Shown here piece after piece: positions 24,399-31,758 of a stretch of 44,084 nucleotides of DNA. Made by a program: the position numbers and the translations under genes. Within the stretch, counting starts at the first letter, position 1, and every line of letters starts with the position of its first letter. The notes under the pieces are model-generated. The model was not told the DNA's origin. It was given only the letters and a program-made list of their open reading frames with translations, and did not search any database. Source of the stretch: Archaeoglobaceae archaeon (GTDB taxonomy: Archaea > Halobacteriota > Archaeoglobi > Archaeoglobales > Archaeoglobaceae); NCBI GenBank assembly GCA_026985525.1, contig JALSQI010000034.1, positions 1 through 44,084 of the forward strand, given 5' to 3'.

Positions 24399-24806
24399 AT
24401 GAGCTTAACATCTTTTATGTTTCCGAGGTTGAGAGGTCATCACCTTATATGCCTTCAGTTTTACAGAGGAGAAGGATACGACGAAGTTTTTGTAGAAAAC
24501 CTCGAAAGAGTTATTGAAGATGCAAAAAAACGAGGCGTTTTAGTAGTCGAAGGAGTCGATGACGTCTGTGCTAAGTGCCCGTATATGGTAAACGGAAAAT
24601 GTAAGTATTCTGTTAACTCAGAGGAGGAGGTAAAGTACCTCGACGTATTGGCACTTAGCCTTCTGAATCTATCTCCCGGATGCACAGTTAGCTGGAAAGA
24701 ATTAAAAGAGAAAGTTTTCAGTCCTGAAGTTCTGGAAAAGTGGAAAGAAGAGGCTTGCAAGAGTTGCGACTGGAGAGATGTGTGTGAGGTTGGAGATAAG
24801 GGCTGA
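24399..24806 (+). CDS. DUF1284 protein, probable iron-sulphur or zinc protein
   Basis: A 135-residue DUF1284 protein with the family opening RLRGHHLICLQFYRGEGYDE. Cysteines form CAKC and GKC sets in the middle (DDVCAKCPYMVNGKC) and CKSC/DVC at the C-terminus, a set that could bind an iron-sulphur cluster or zinc. Function is unknown. A TATA-like gttattaag lies 28 nt before the ATG at 24399, so I use that start. An ATG at 24417 would give a protein beginning at MFPRLRGHHL, which is also family-like. The 3' end overlaps the next gene by 29 nt, so the two are coupled. Confidence 0.72.
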   Translation: MSLTSFMFPRLRGHHLICLQFYRGEGYDEVFVENLERVIEDAKKRGVLVVEGVDDVCAKCPYMVNGKCKYSVNSEEEVKYLDVLALSLLNLSPGCTVSWKELKEKVFSPEVLEKWKEEACKSCDWRDVCEVGDKG

Positions 24807-25197
24807 GGGACATCCAAACATTAGAGCGACTCACAGAACTACACTTGAAATAACAAAAGAACGGTATTTAACTCCAAGAGGCGATTGTATAGTTGGTGTA
24901 AACGCCGAAATTGGAATTTCGGAAATTCCAGTGGAAATAAAGGGGTACCTCTCGTTACCGAATCCAGTAACGATATGGCTGGAGTTACCGGAGTACGGTT
25001 TAAAGGAAGAAATAAAAGCCTATGGTAACGAAAAACTAACTTTTACTCATCCTACAGATATAGTCGTTAGAAAAAGTAACTACGTTTGCGGAAGAACGAT
25101 AGCAGTTAAAGCCAATAAATCTGCATCTGATATCGATAGAGAATTCGTTGAGTTGTTGAGAGACAAAGCTGAACTACTATTCGTAATAGAAATTTGA
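24778..25197 (+). CDS. DUF371 protein
   Basis: A 139-residue archaeal DUF371 protein, function unknown. The diagnostic opening GHPNIRATHRTTLEITKE is followed by the GDCIVGVNAE segment and the later YGNEKLTFTHPTDIVVRKS, which mark the family. No signal peptide or membrane segment is seen. The ATG at 24778 overlaps the DUF1284 stop by 29 nt; the GTG at 24784 is an alternative start. The gene appears to share a transcript with the DUF1284 gene. mqnA follows 34 nt later but has its own TATA-like stretch. Confidence 0.8.
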   Translation: MCVRLEIRAEGHPNIRATHRTTLEITKERYLTPRGDCIVGVNAEIGISEIPVEIKGYLSLPNPVTIWLELPEYGLKEEIKAYGNEKLTFTHPTDIVVRKSNYVCGRTIAVKANKSASDIDREFVELLRDKAELLFVIEI

Positions 25198-25231
25198 GAA
25201 CAGTTTTTTAACTCTATGTAGTGGAAATCTC

Positions 25232-25969
25232 ATGAAAGCTAAAATTGGTAAGTTCGGGTTAGTTAACAACTTTTTGCCATACAGGTTTCTTTCTGGCAAT
25301 TTTGAAGTAGTTGAAAGTTCTCCGAGAGGTATGGCGGAAAAACTCGTTTTAGGGGAAATAGATTACGCACCAGTTCCAACTTACTTTTACATTAAAAATG
25401 AATTTAAACTTAAACACTATTCATTCTGCATAGCGTCGGATGGAGAAGTTTTAAGCGTTGTAGTAGTTTCAAGAAAAAACAGAATTGGAGATAAAATAGC
25501 AGTTACGGCACAAACTTTGACTTCCGTTAATTTAATGAAAATAATTCTAAAAGAGAAAGACTTGGACGTTAAGTTGATACCTTCTAATTTTATTAGTGCA
25601 AGCGAATTGCTTAAAATTGCAGATTCAGCTCTTGTTATTGGGGATGAAGCTATAAAGGCGAGAATGCTTTACAGAGTGGTAATGGATCTTGGAGAGGAGT
25701 GGAAGGACTTAACGGGTTATCCAATGGTTTTTGGTATCTCCGCATCACTTAAAAACAAAGATTTTAATTTTGTTGACAGAGCTATACAATTCAGCGTTGA
25801 AGAGGGTATGAAAAGATTTGAAGAAGTAGTGGAAGAGGCATCTCTGAAATTCAGACTTCCAGTTGAATTTCTTGTAAAGTACTTCAAAATCCTCATATAC
25901 TCTCTCGGTAAAAAAGAGAAGAAAGGACTTGAAGAATTCGCTTCGAGGTGCAGGGATTATGGACTATAA
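25232..25969 (+). CDS. mqnA: Chorismate dehydratase MqnA
   Basis: A 245-residue periplasmic-binding-like enzyme that dehydrates chorismate to 3-enolpyruvylbenzoate in the futalosine menaquinone pathway. The N-terminal KIGKFGLVNNFLPYRF matches MqnA, as do the GEIDYAPVPTYFY loop, VIGDEAI and WKDLTGYPMVFGIS near residues 150-170. MqnD is the close relative, but the LTGYPMVF pattern favours MqnA. A TATA-like tttttaac lies 24-28 nt before the ATG with no ribosome-binding site. mqnC begins 11 nt before its stop, so the two are coupled. Confidence 0.88.
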   Translation: MKAKIGKFGLVNNFLPYRFLSGNFEVVESSPRGMAEKLVLGEIDYAPVPTYFYIKNEFKLKHYSFCIASDGEVLSVVVVSRKNRIGDKIAVTAQTLTSVNLMKIILKEKDLDVKLIPSNFISASELLKIADSALVIGDEAIKARMLYRVVMDLGEEWKDLTGYPMVFGISASLKNKDFNFVDRAIQFSVEEGMKRFEEVVEEASLKFRLPVEFLVKYFKILIYSLGKKEKKGLEEFASRCRDYGL

Positions 25970-27035
25970 AGCATACGTTGAAAAAAACCTCAGAGGGGAG
26001 GATTTAAGTTTCGAGGAGGCTATGGATCTATTTGAACAACCCCTCCCAGTTGTGGGAAAAATTGCAGACGAAATAAGGAAGAAAAAATGTGGTGACCTCG
26101 TAACTTTTGTTGCTGATAGAAACATAAATTACACCAATGTTTGCATATCTAAGTGCAAGTTTTGTGCCTTTTATGCGAGAAAAAAGGAAGAAGAATACGT
26201 TCTGAGTTACGAGGAAATACTGAGAAAAATTGAAGAGGCTGAAAGATTCGGAGTCACTCAAATACTCTTGCAGGGAGGAATGAATCCAGAGCTTGGAATA
26301 GAGTGGTTTGAAAAGCTGTTTAAGTTAATAAAATCCAAACACCCTAAGATTCAACTCCACGCTCTTTCAGCTCCTGAAATCTATTTTCTGGCGGAGAAAG
26401 AAGGTTTGAGTATAAGAGATGTTTTGAAGAGGTTGATAAAAGCGGGGATGGATTCTTTACCCGGTGGAGGAGCGGAAGTATTGAGCAATAGAGTTAGAAA
26501 AATCGTCAGCCCTAAGAAAGTCGATTGCGATGGTTGGATTGAAGTTATGAGAACGGCTCACGAATTGGGAATTAAGAGCAGTGCTACTATGATGTTTGGA
26601 CACGTTGAGAAAGACGAAGATATAGTAGAACACCTCCTTAGAGTTAGAGACTTGCAAAAGGAAACGAACGGATTTACCGCTTTTGTTTGCTGGACCTTTC
26701 AGCCAGAAAGAACGGAGCTTTACGAAAAAGGTATCGTGAAAAATCCAGTTTCCGCGGCGAGGTATCTACAGGTTCTCGCTATATCGAGAATAGTTCTTCA
26801 CAACTTTAGAAACATTCAAGCATCCTGGCTAACTCAGGATTTCGACATAGCTACTTTAGCTTTGTTTTTTGGAGCAAACGATTTTGGTGGAACTATGCTG
26901 GAAGAGAACGTTGTTAGAGCAACTGGTAAGGAATTTAGACCAGCGAGAATTGAGGAAATTGTAAAAGCAGTTAAAGCTGTTGGAAGACCAGTTGCCCAGA
27001 GAAATACTCTTTACGAAATAATTAAAAGATTTTGA
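25959..27035 (+). CDS. mqnC: Dehypoxanthine futalosine cyclase MqnC
   Basis: A 358-residue radical SAM enzyme that cyclises dehypoxanthine futalosine in menaquinone synthesis. The cluster cysteines are C62-X3-C66-X2-C69 (NYTNVCISKCKFCAFY). LLQGGMNPELGIEW, LPGGGAEVLS and the C-terminal GGTMLEENVV are typical of MqnC, and the related MqnE lacks the last. I use the ATG at 25959 because GAGGTG lies at the right spacing before it and the ORF upstream is just mqnA sequence. It overlaps mqnA by 11 nt. MqnB and MqnE, if used, must be elsewhere in the genome. The product supports menaquinone-dependent respiration. Confidence 0.92.
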   Translation: MDYKAYVEKNLRGEDLSFEEAMDLFEQPLPVVGKIADEIRKKKCGDLVTFVADRNINYTNVCISKCKFCAFYARKKEEEYVLSYEEILRKIEEAERFGVTQILLQGGMNPELGIEWFEKLFKLIKSKHPKIQLHALSAPEIYFLAEKEGLSIRDVLKRLIKAGMDSLPGGGAEVLSNRVRKIVSPKKVDCDGWIEVMRTAHELGIKSSATMMFGHVEKDEDIVEHLLRVRDLQKETNGFTAFVCWTFQPERTELYEKGIVKNPVSAARYLQVLAISRIVLHNFRNIQASWLTQDFDIATLALFFGANDFGGTMLEENVVRATGKEFRPARIEEIVKAVKAVGRPVAQRNTLYEIIKRF

Positions 27036-27048
27036 ATTTAATTCTTTA

Positions 27049-27801
27049 TTAATTCTTTTTCTTAAAGTACTCAAGTATTTCGATCGGTATTGGAAGGACT
27101 ATTGTCGTGTTGTTGACCATTCCTATTTCACTTAGAGTTTGAAGTACTCTTAGTAGTGGTGCTACATGGCTCTGCTCTATCATCTTTGATGCTTCTAATA
27201 ACGTCTTTGATGCCTGCAATTCTCCCTCGGCTTTTATTATTTTTGCCCTCTTTTCTCTCTCCGCTTCCGCTTGCATTGCCATTATCTTCCTCATCTCCTC
27301 AGGAATCTCAACGTCTTTTATCTCTACGGCTGTAACCTTTATACCCCAAGGATTGGTTTCTTTGTCGAGTATCTCTCTAAGCTTTGAATTTACACCTTCT
27401 CTATTGGAAAGCAGTTCGTCAAGTTCTACTTGACCTATAACACTTCTCAAAGTAGTTTGAGCGAGTTGAGCTGTAGCAATTCTATAGTTTTCCACTTCTA
27501 CAACTGCTTTTTCTGGATCCGTTACTCTGAAGTAAACGACAGCGTTTACGCTAACTGGGACGTTATCCTTAGTCAGGGTTTCCTGTTTTGGAACGTCGTA
27601 AGTTATAGTTCTAAGGTCAACTTTAACCATGTTTTCCAGCATAGGTATTATTAGAAATAAGCCCGGCCCTCTAACGCCTACTAATCTGCCCAATCTGAAT
27701 ATTACTGCCCTCTCGTATTCTCTAATTATCCTTACTCCCGATAGTATTGCTGCAAGTATTATAATAAACAAAACCACGGCTATTCCTGCAAGAGGTATCA
27801 T
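27049..27801 (-). CDS. Slipin (stomatin/prohibitin family) membrane protein
   Basis: A 250-residue SPFH protein with one N-terminal membrane segment (about residues 4-24), then the SPFH domain starting REYERAVIFRLGR, KVDLRT and the RSVIGQVELDELLSNR segment. A helical, charged coiled coil follows (MQAEAEREKRAKIIKAEGE) and then the C-terminal oligomerisation tail. Such proteins form large ring-like oligomers on the membrane and are often paired with a NfeD-type protein or a membrane protease; none lies beside it here. The ATG at 27801 has a weak TATA-like region upstream. It is divergent from the ATP synthase operon and convergent with mqnC. Confidence 0.9.
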   Translation of the reverse strand: MIPLAGIAVVLFIIILAAILSGVRIIREYERAVIFRLGRLVGVRGPGLFLIIPMLENMVKVDLRTITYDVPKQETLTKDNVPVSVNAVVYFRVTDPEKAVVEVENYRIATAQLAQTTLRSVIGQVELDELLSNREGVNSKLREILDKETNPWGIKVTAVEIKDVEIPEEMRKIMAMQAEAEREKRAKIIKAEGELQASKTLLEASKMIEQSHVAPLLRVLQTLSEIGMVNNTTIVLPIPIEILEYFKKKN

Positions 27802-27996
27802 GTATCTCCATTTAATATTTTAATATTTAAACTTTGTTATCTTTAAAAATTTTTGATTCGAATAATCTTTAGATTTTTAGGTTTTTCGTATATGGACTAT
27901 CTGCCATTTTTCGAATACTTTATTAGTTTTCTCTTTTTGAATGAAATAATAATCGGGGACGAATAATCTGAAAAGATGTGGAGTAAAAATGACAAA

Positions 27997-28007
27997 CTTT
28001 AAATATT
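27997..28007 (+). promoter_or_regulatory. Promoter of the A-type ATP synthase operon
   Basis: ctttaaatatt at 27997-28007, with acaaa before it, is the best BRE/TATA in this gap. A start near 28030 would leave a leader of about 30 nt with an AAGGGTGA ribosome-binding site before the ATG at 28062. The decamer cgaataatct occurs at 27859-27868 and again at 27960-27969. Confidence 0.45.
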
Positions 28008-28061
28008 TCCGTGATTTTGGCTACTTGAGGAGTTATTTAAAAAATGCTAAGGGTGACCGCC

Positions 28062-28391
28062 ATGGAGAGAACAGAGATTCTTGAAAGGATTAAAGAGGCC
28101 GAGCTAAAGGTTGAACAGGATATCGAGGAAGCGAAAAATAAAGCTAAACAGATAATTCTTGAAGCTAAGGAAGAGGCGAGAAAAATAATAGAAGAGGCTG
28201 AGAAAGAGGCTGAAAAAATTAAAGCTGAAGTTATGGAAAAGGCAAAAGCCGAAGTTGAGCAGGAAAAAGCTAAGATTAAGGAGCAGTGGTTACAGCAGAT
28301 TTCTGCAGTTGAGAAAAAAGGTAAGGATAACGCTTGGAATGCTGCTGAATTTTTGTACAATGAATTTGTAGGGATGGTGGAGCATGCTTAA
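28062..28391 (+). CDS. atpH: A-type ATP synthase subunit H
   Basis: A 109-residue coiled-coil subunit of the peripheral stalk, pairing with subunit E to connect the catalytic head to subunit I. The sequence is almost entirely helix-forming Glu/Lys/Ala with hendecad-like spacing (AKQIILEAKEEARKIIEEAE). I start at the ATG at 28062, which has AAGGGTGA at the right distance, rather than the ATG at 28044. The first gene of the operon, it overlaps the next by 8 nt. Confidence 0.88.
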   Translation: MERTEILERIKEAELKVEQDIEEAKNKAKQIILEAKEEARKIIEEAEKEAEKIKAEVMEKAKAEVEQEKAKIKEQWLQQISAVEKKGKDNAWNAAEFLYNEFVGMVEHA

Positions 28392-30426
28392 GCCGGTAAA
28401 GATGGTTAAGGTCTCAGTAGTGGGGCCTAAGGATTACTTGGCCACCACGTCTGAGACTCTACACAAGGCTTATGCAATGCACATAGAAGACCCGGTCGAG
28501 GATGAATACTTCAAACTTGGCGAGCCATTAGAGAAAGCATCGACTACTTCAAAATACCTCGTCCTCCTGAGGAGTTACATTTCTCACCTAAAAATCGATC
28601 CGGAAAAAGTTTTTCCGAGCAGGAAGTATAGAGTGAGTGAAGTGGAATCTCAAATACAGCAGAAACTCGACGAATTTCAACAGGAAATTGGTACAAGGAT
28701 AGACAGGATAAAAACTCTTTCAGATAGGCTTAAATCAATAGAAGAGGAACTTAAAAACTTAGAACCACTGAGAGTTCTTGGATTGCCACCAAAACTCTTG
28801 AAAGGTTACAAACACATAAGGTGCTTTGTAGGTATCGTTAGGGACAATCCAGAGGAAAAAATAAGAGAAATTACGTCTGATTACGAGATATTCATTAAAG
28901 AATACGAAAAAGAGTACGTTTTAGCTGTTTTTGTCAGGAAGAGCTTAGAGGAAAAAGTTTACGCTGTTTTGCAAGAGTTCTCATTTAGAGAAATATCAGT
29001 TCCGGATGTTGACAGCATAGAAGAAAGAATAAAAGAGATTTTCGACGAAAAAGCAAGAATTCAGGATGAAATAGAGAGAATTGAGAAAGAATTAGAAGAG
29101 ATCAAAGAGAAAGAAGTCGAATTCATGCTGGCAATGGAAGAGTACTTAAGCATAGAACTGGAAAAAGCAGAACTGCCTCTTAGAACTCTTGTTTCAAAGT
29201 ACGCATTTATGATAGTTGGATACGTTCCGGCTAAGGAATTTGACAGGGTAAAAAGGGAGATCGAATCTGCTACTAATGGTAAAGTCGTTGTTGAGCAAGT
29301 AGAGGATAAAGAATTCAATCCTCCGACGATGCTCAAAAATCCCACTGGAGTTAGAAACTTTGAGTTGCTAACAACGACTTTTGGAATTCCAAAGTATCAC
29401 GAAATCGATCCTACTCTATTCATGTCAATAATGTTCCCGATATTCTTCGGAATGATGCTTGGTGATGTTGGTTATGGTCTTGCCGTCCTCGCTTTGGCAT
29501 TCTTCCTAAAAACGATTTACAAGACTGAAGGGTGGCAGAGACTGTTGAACATACTGATTTACTCCGGCATATCAACAGTAATATTCGGCTTAATATACGG
29601 TGAATTCTTTGGGGCAGAGATATTTGGACCAGAAAGCATATTCGGTCTCAAGAACATAATGCCTCTGTTCCCCAGAGCTGGTAGTGGTGAAATGGCTGAA
29701 ATTGCGGCTTATGACGTAAAATTCCTGCTGCTTATTACGCTGTTCATAGGTCTCGCAGTTATAATATTCGGTTTCATTCTCGGATTCATCAACGTTTACA
29801 AAGAACATGGGTTTAAAGAAGCTCTTCTCGAAAAAGGCACTTGGATTTTCGGCATGCTCGGTCTCGGTTTTGCCATCATTGGCTTTACTTACAACCTCGG
29901 TGTTTACCACCAGATAGCTTATTACACCTTCCACATGAACGTCAATCCACACTTCGTAAAACAGCCATCTCTACCACTGCCAATAACTCCTGGCTGGCAG
30001 AACGGAATCAACGTGTTCTATGTAGTTGCATTGCCTTTTGTAGCAATCTGGCTCGTAATGCTGCTGATGCACGAAATACCGAAGATGGGTGGAATAGGTG
30101 CAGTAATGGGTCTTGAATTACTCACTTACTTCGGACAGGTTTTGAGCTTCGCTCGAATTCTGGCTATAGGTCTATCCTCTGTTTACATAGCTTTTGTAGC
30201 AAACTTCATGGGCGGACTAATAATGAAGAAGGGTGGAGTCCTAATAATTGCTGGAATCCTCGTGATGCTGATATTCCACGTCATAAACTACTTACTCGGC
30301 ATCCTCGACCCTGGCTTACAGTCCCTTCGATTGCACTACGTAGAGTTCTTTACGAAGTTCTTTGAGGGCGGTGGAAGACTGTTCAAACCTTTCGGCAGGG
30401 TGAAGAGGTTTTTGGAGGATGAGTAG
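28384..30426 (+). CDS. atpI: A-type ATP synthase subunit I (a subunit)
   Basis: A 680-residue subunit with an N-terminal cytoplasmic half, including coiled coils at about residues 80-125 and 210-245, and a C-terminal half of about eight membrane helices. It forms the ion half-channels against the K ring. The essential arginine is Arg591 in LSFARILAIG. FPIFFGMMLGDVGYGL is the first transmembrane signature. The 8-nt overlap with atpH and GGTGG before the ATG at 28384 fix the start. A proton-driven enzyme is likely, but the coupling ion is not determined by this subunit. Confidence 0.95.
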   Translation: MLKPVKMVKVSVVGPKDYLATTSETLHKAYAMHIEDPVEDEYFKLGEPLEKASTTSKYLVLLRSYISHLKIDPEKVFPSRKYRVSEVESQIQQKLDEFQQEIGTRIDRIKTLSDRLKSIEEELKNLEPLRVLGLPPKLLKGYKHIRCFVGIVRDNPEEKIREITSDYEIFIKEYEKEYVLAVFVRKSLEEKVYAVLQEFSFREISVPDVDSIEERIKEIFDEKARIQDEIERIEKELEEIKEKEVEFMLAMEEYLSIELEKAELPLRTLVSKYAFMIVGYVPAKEFDRVKREIESATNGKVVVEQVEDKEFNPPTMLKNPTGVRNFELLTTTFGIPKYHEIDPTLFMSIMFPIFFGMMLGDVGYGLAVLALAFFLKTIYKTEGWQRLLNILIYSGISTVIFGLIYGEFFGAEIFGPESIFGLKNIMPLFPRAGSGEMAEIAAYDVKFLLLITLFIGLAVIIFGFILGFINVYKEHGFKEALLEKGTWIFGMLGLGFAIIGFTYNLGVYHQIAYYTFHMNVNPHFVKQPSLPLPITPGWQNGINVFYVVALPFVAIWLVMLLMHEIPKMGGIGAVMGLELLTYFGQVLSFARILAIGLSSVYIAFVANFMGGLIMKKGGVLIIAGILVMLIFHVINYLLGILDPGLQSLRLHYVEFFTKFFEGGGRLFKPFGRVKRFLEDE

Positions 30427-30444
30427 GAATTAGAAAACGTGTAA

Positions 30445-30692
30445 AAAGGAGGTGAATATAAATGGTATTGGATATTGCAAAAGGTTTGGTGGCAATTGGT
30501 GCCGGTCTTGCAGTTGGACTGGCTGGTATAGGTGCTGGACTTGGTGAAAGCGGAATAGGTGCTGCTGCAGTAGGAGCTACAGCTGAAGACAGGGGCTTCT
30601 TCGGTCTCGGTATACTGTTCACAGTTCTGCCAGAGACCATAGTCATATTTGGTCTGGTCATATCGTTCATACTGATGTTCGCGTTTAAGTAA
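30445..30692 (+). repeat. Direct repeat copy 1 (248 bp, contains atpK)
   Basis: The stretch from aaaggaggtg through the atpK stop codon is identical base for base to 30918-31165. Identity starts three bases before the ribosome-binding site and stops exactly at the stop codon; flanking bases differ at once on both sides. The spacing between copies is 473 bp. Confidence 0.97.
30462..30692 (+). CDS. atpK: A-type ATP synthase subunit K, copy 1 (c ring)
   Basis: A 76-residue, two-helix proteolipid (about residues 8-30 and 49-74) that forms the rotating ring. The ion-binding carboxylate is Glu58 in the second helix (TVLPETIVIF), and the glycine-rich GIGAGLGESGIG marks the first helix. It carries a strong AAAGGAGGTG ribosome-binding site. 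A second gene with an identical protein and DNA sequence lies 473 bp downstream. Two tandem K genes raise the dose of the ring subunit, which is needed in about ten or more copies per enzyme. Confidence 0.97.
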   Translation: MVLDIAKGLVAIGAGLAVGLAGIGAGLGESGIGAAAVGATAEDRGFFGLGILFTVLPETIVIFGLVISFILMFAFK

Positions 30693-30727
30693 AGCCATAG
30701 CTTAAAATTTAATTTTTTAGTGGAACT

Positions 30728-30919
30728 ATGACGTACAACGAGGAGCTATCAGATAGAATTGCGAGGTGGATAGACAAGAAGATTCTGAATGATAAGAACA
30801 TAGAGCGTTTTCTCAAGTACTACTGGATAATTTCGACGTTTAGGCTCGTACTTGGCTTTACGTTGTTGGTATTGATAGTTGTAATGGGGTACAGGCTTGA
30901 TAACCTCGTACCTAAGTAA
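30728..30919 (+). CDS. 63-residue single-span membrane protein between the two atpK genes
   Basis: I do not recognise this protein. It starts MTYNEELSDRIARW, has a basic/amphipathic stretch to about residue 30, one membrane segment at about residues 31-54 (rich in Leu and Val), and a short tail ending VPK. The ribosome-binding site is weak (tggaact), unlike its neighbours. It lies wholly within the segment between the 248-bp repeats, so it belongs to the interval that would be lost by recombination between them. Its position in the ATP synthase operon suggests a ring-assembly or accessory role, comparable in spirit to the bacterial AtpI/UncI proteins, but that is a guess. Confidence 0.7.
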   Translation: MTYNEELSDRIARWIDKKILNDKNIERFLKYYWIISTFRLVLGFTLLVLIVVMGYRLDNLVPK

Positions 30920-31165
30920 AGGAGGTGAATATAAATGGTATTGGATATTGCAAAAGGTTTGGTGGCAATTGGTGCCGGTCTTGCAGTTGGACTGGCTGGT
31001 ATAGGTGCTGGACTTGGTGAAAGCGGAATAGGTGCTGCTGCAGTAGGAGCTACAGCTGAAGACAGGGGCTTCTTCGGTCTCGGTATACTGTTCACAGTTC
31101 TGCCAGAGACCATAGTCATATTTGGTCTGGTCATATCGTTCATACTGATGTTCGCGTTTAAGTAA
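30918..31165 (+). repeat. Direct repeat copy 2 (248 bp, contains atpK)
   Basis: Identical to 30445-30692, including the ribosome-binding site and every codon of atpK. The copy begins inside the stop codon region of the 63-residue gene, so the duplication junction overlaps that gene's last two bases. Confidence 0.97.
30935..31165 (+). CDS. atpK: A-type ATP synthase subunit K, copy 2 (c ring)
   Basis: Same 76-residue two-helix proteolipid as the gene at 30462, with Glu58 as ion-binding residue. The nucleotide sequence, ribosome-binding site and spacing are the same, and there is not one synonymous difference. Either the duplication is very recent or the copies are kept identical by gene conversion. 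The following gene, atpE, begins 20 nt after the stop with GGAGAGG before it. Confidence 0.97.
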   Translation: MVLDIAKGLVAIGAGLAVGLAGIGAGLGESGIGAAAVGATAEDRGFFGLGILFTVLPETIVIFGLVISFILMFAFK

Positions 31166-31185
31166 GTTGAAAGGAGAGGTCAAAA

Positions 31186-31752
31186 ATGCCACTCGAAGCA
31201 GTGCTTGAAGAAATACGAAAGAATGGTGAAGAACAAGTACAACAAATTCTTGAGGACGCGAAAAAGCAAGCTGAGGAAATAATAGCGGAGGCTAAGTTAG
31301 AGGCGGAGGAGATAATAAAAAAAGCGAGAGAAGACGCTGAAAAAGAGGCGGAGAGATACAAGAGGCAGGAGATTTCGAGTGTAAACTTAGAAATGAAGAG
31401 ACTAATGCTCAATAAGAGGAAGGAGATTTTGGAGGAAGTTCTAAACCTCGTGAAAGACAGGATTAAGAAGATGGATCCCGAAGAAAAGAAGAGGTTACTT
31501 GAAAAGTTAATAGAAAAATGTGAGTTAGAAGAGGCGATAGTTTACTCTAATAAAGACGACGAAAACTTAGTTAGAGAAGTGATATCAAGTAAAAAGGGAT
31601 ATAGGTACGGTGGTAACATCGATTGCCTTGGTGGTGTAATTATCGAAAGTACCGACGGGGAGGTGAGGATAAACCTGACATTTGACGATCTCCTCGCTCA
31701 GGTTTACGAAAATAAGATGAGTGAAGTCTCTAAAATACTGTTTGGAGAGTGA
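31186..31752 (+). CDS. atpE: A-type ATP synthase subunit E
   Basis: A 188-residue peripheral-stalk subunit. The first 110 residues form a long charged coiled coil, and the C-terminal part is the globular domain that contacts subunit B (GGVIIESTDGEVRINLTFDD is the usual end). It pairs with subunit H. Ribosome-binding site GGAGAGG; AtpC follows after 6 nt. Confidence 0.93.
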   Translation: MPLEAVLEEIRKNGEEQVQQILEDAKKQAEEIIAEAKLEAEEIIKKAREDAEKEAERYKRQEISSVNLEMKRLMLNKRKEILEEVLNLVKDRIKKMDPEEKKRLLEKLIEKCELEEAIVYSNKDDENLVREVISSKKGYRYGGNIDCLGGVIIESTDGEVRINLTFDDLLAQVYENKMSEVSKILFGE

Positions 31753-31758
31753 TCAACT

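Noticed and set aside
28037-28360. Minus-strand ORF over atpH
   Set aside because: The Ser/Ala/Ile-rich translation is the usual shadow of a charged coiled-coil gene.
30336-31192. Two long minus-strand ORFs with shared sequence over the atpK genes
   Set aside because: They are mirror images of the identical atpK copies and of their flanks; the shared part only reflects the direct repeat.
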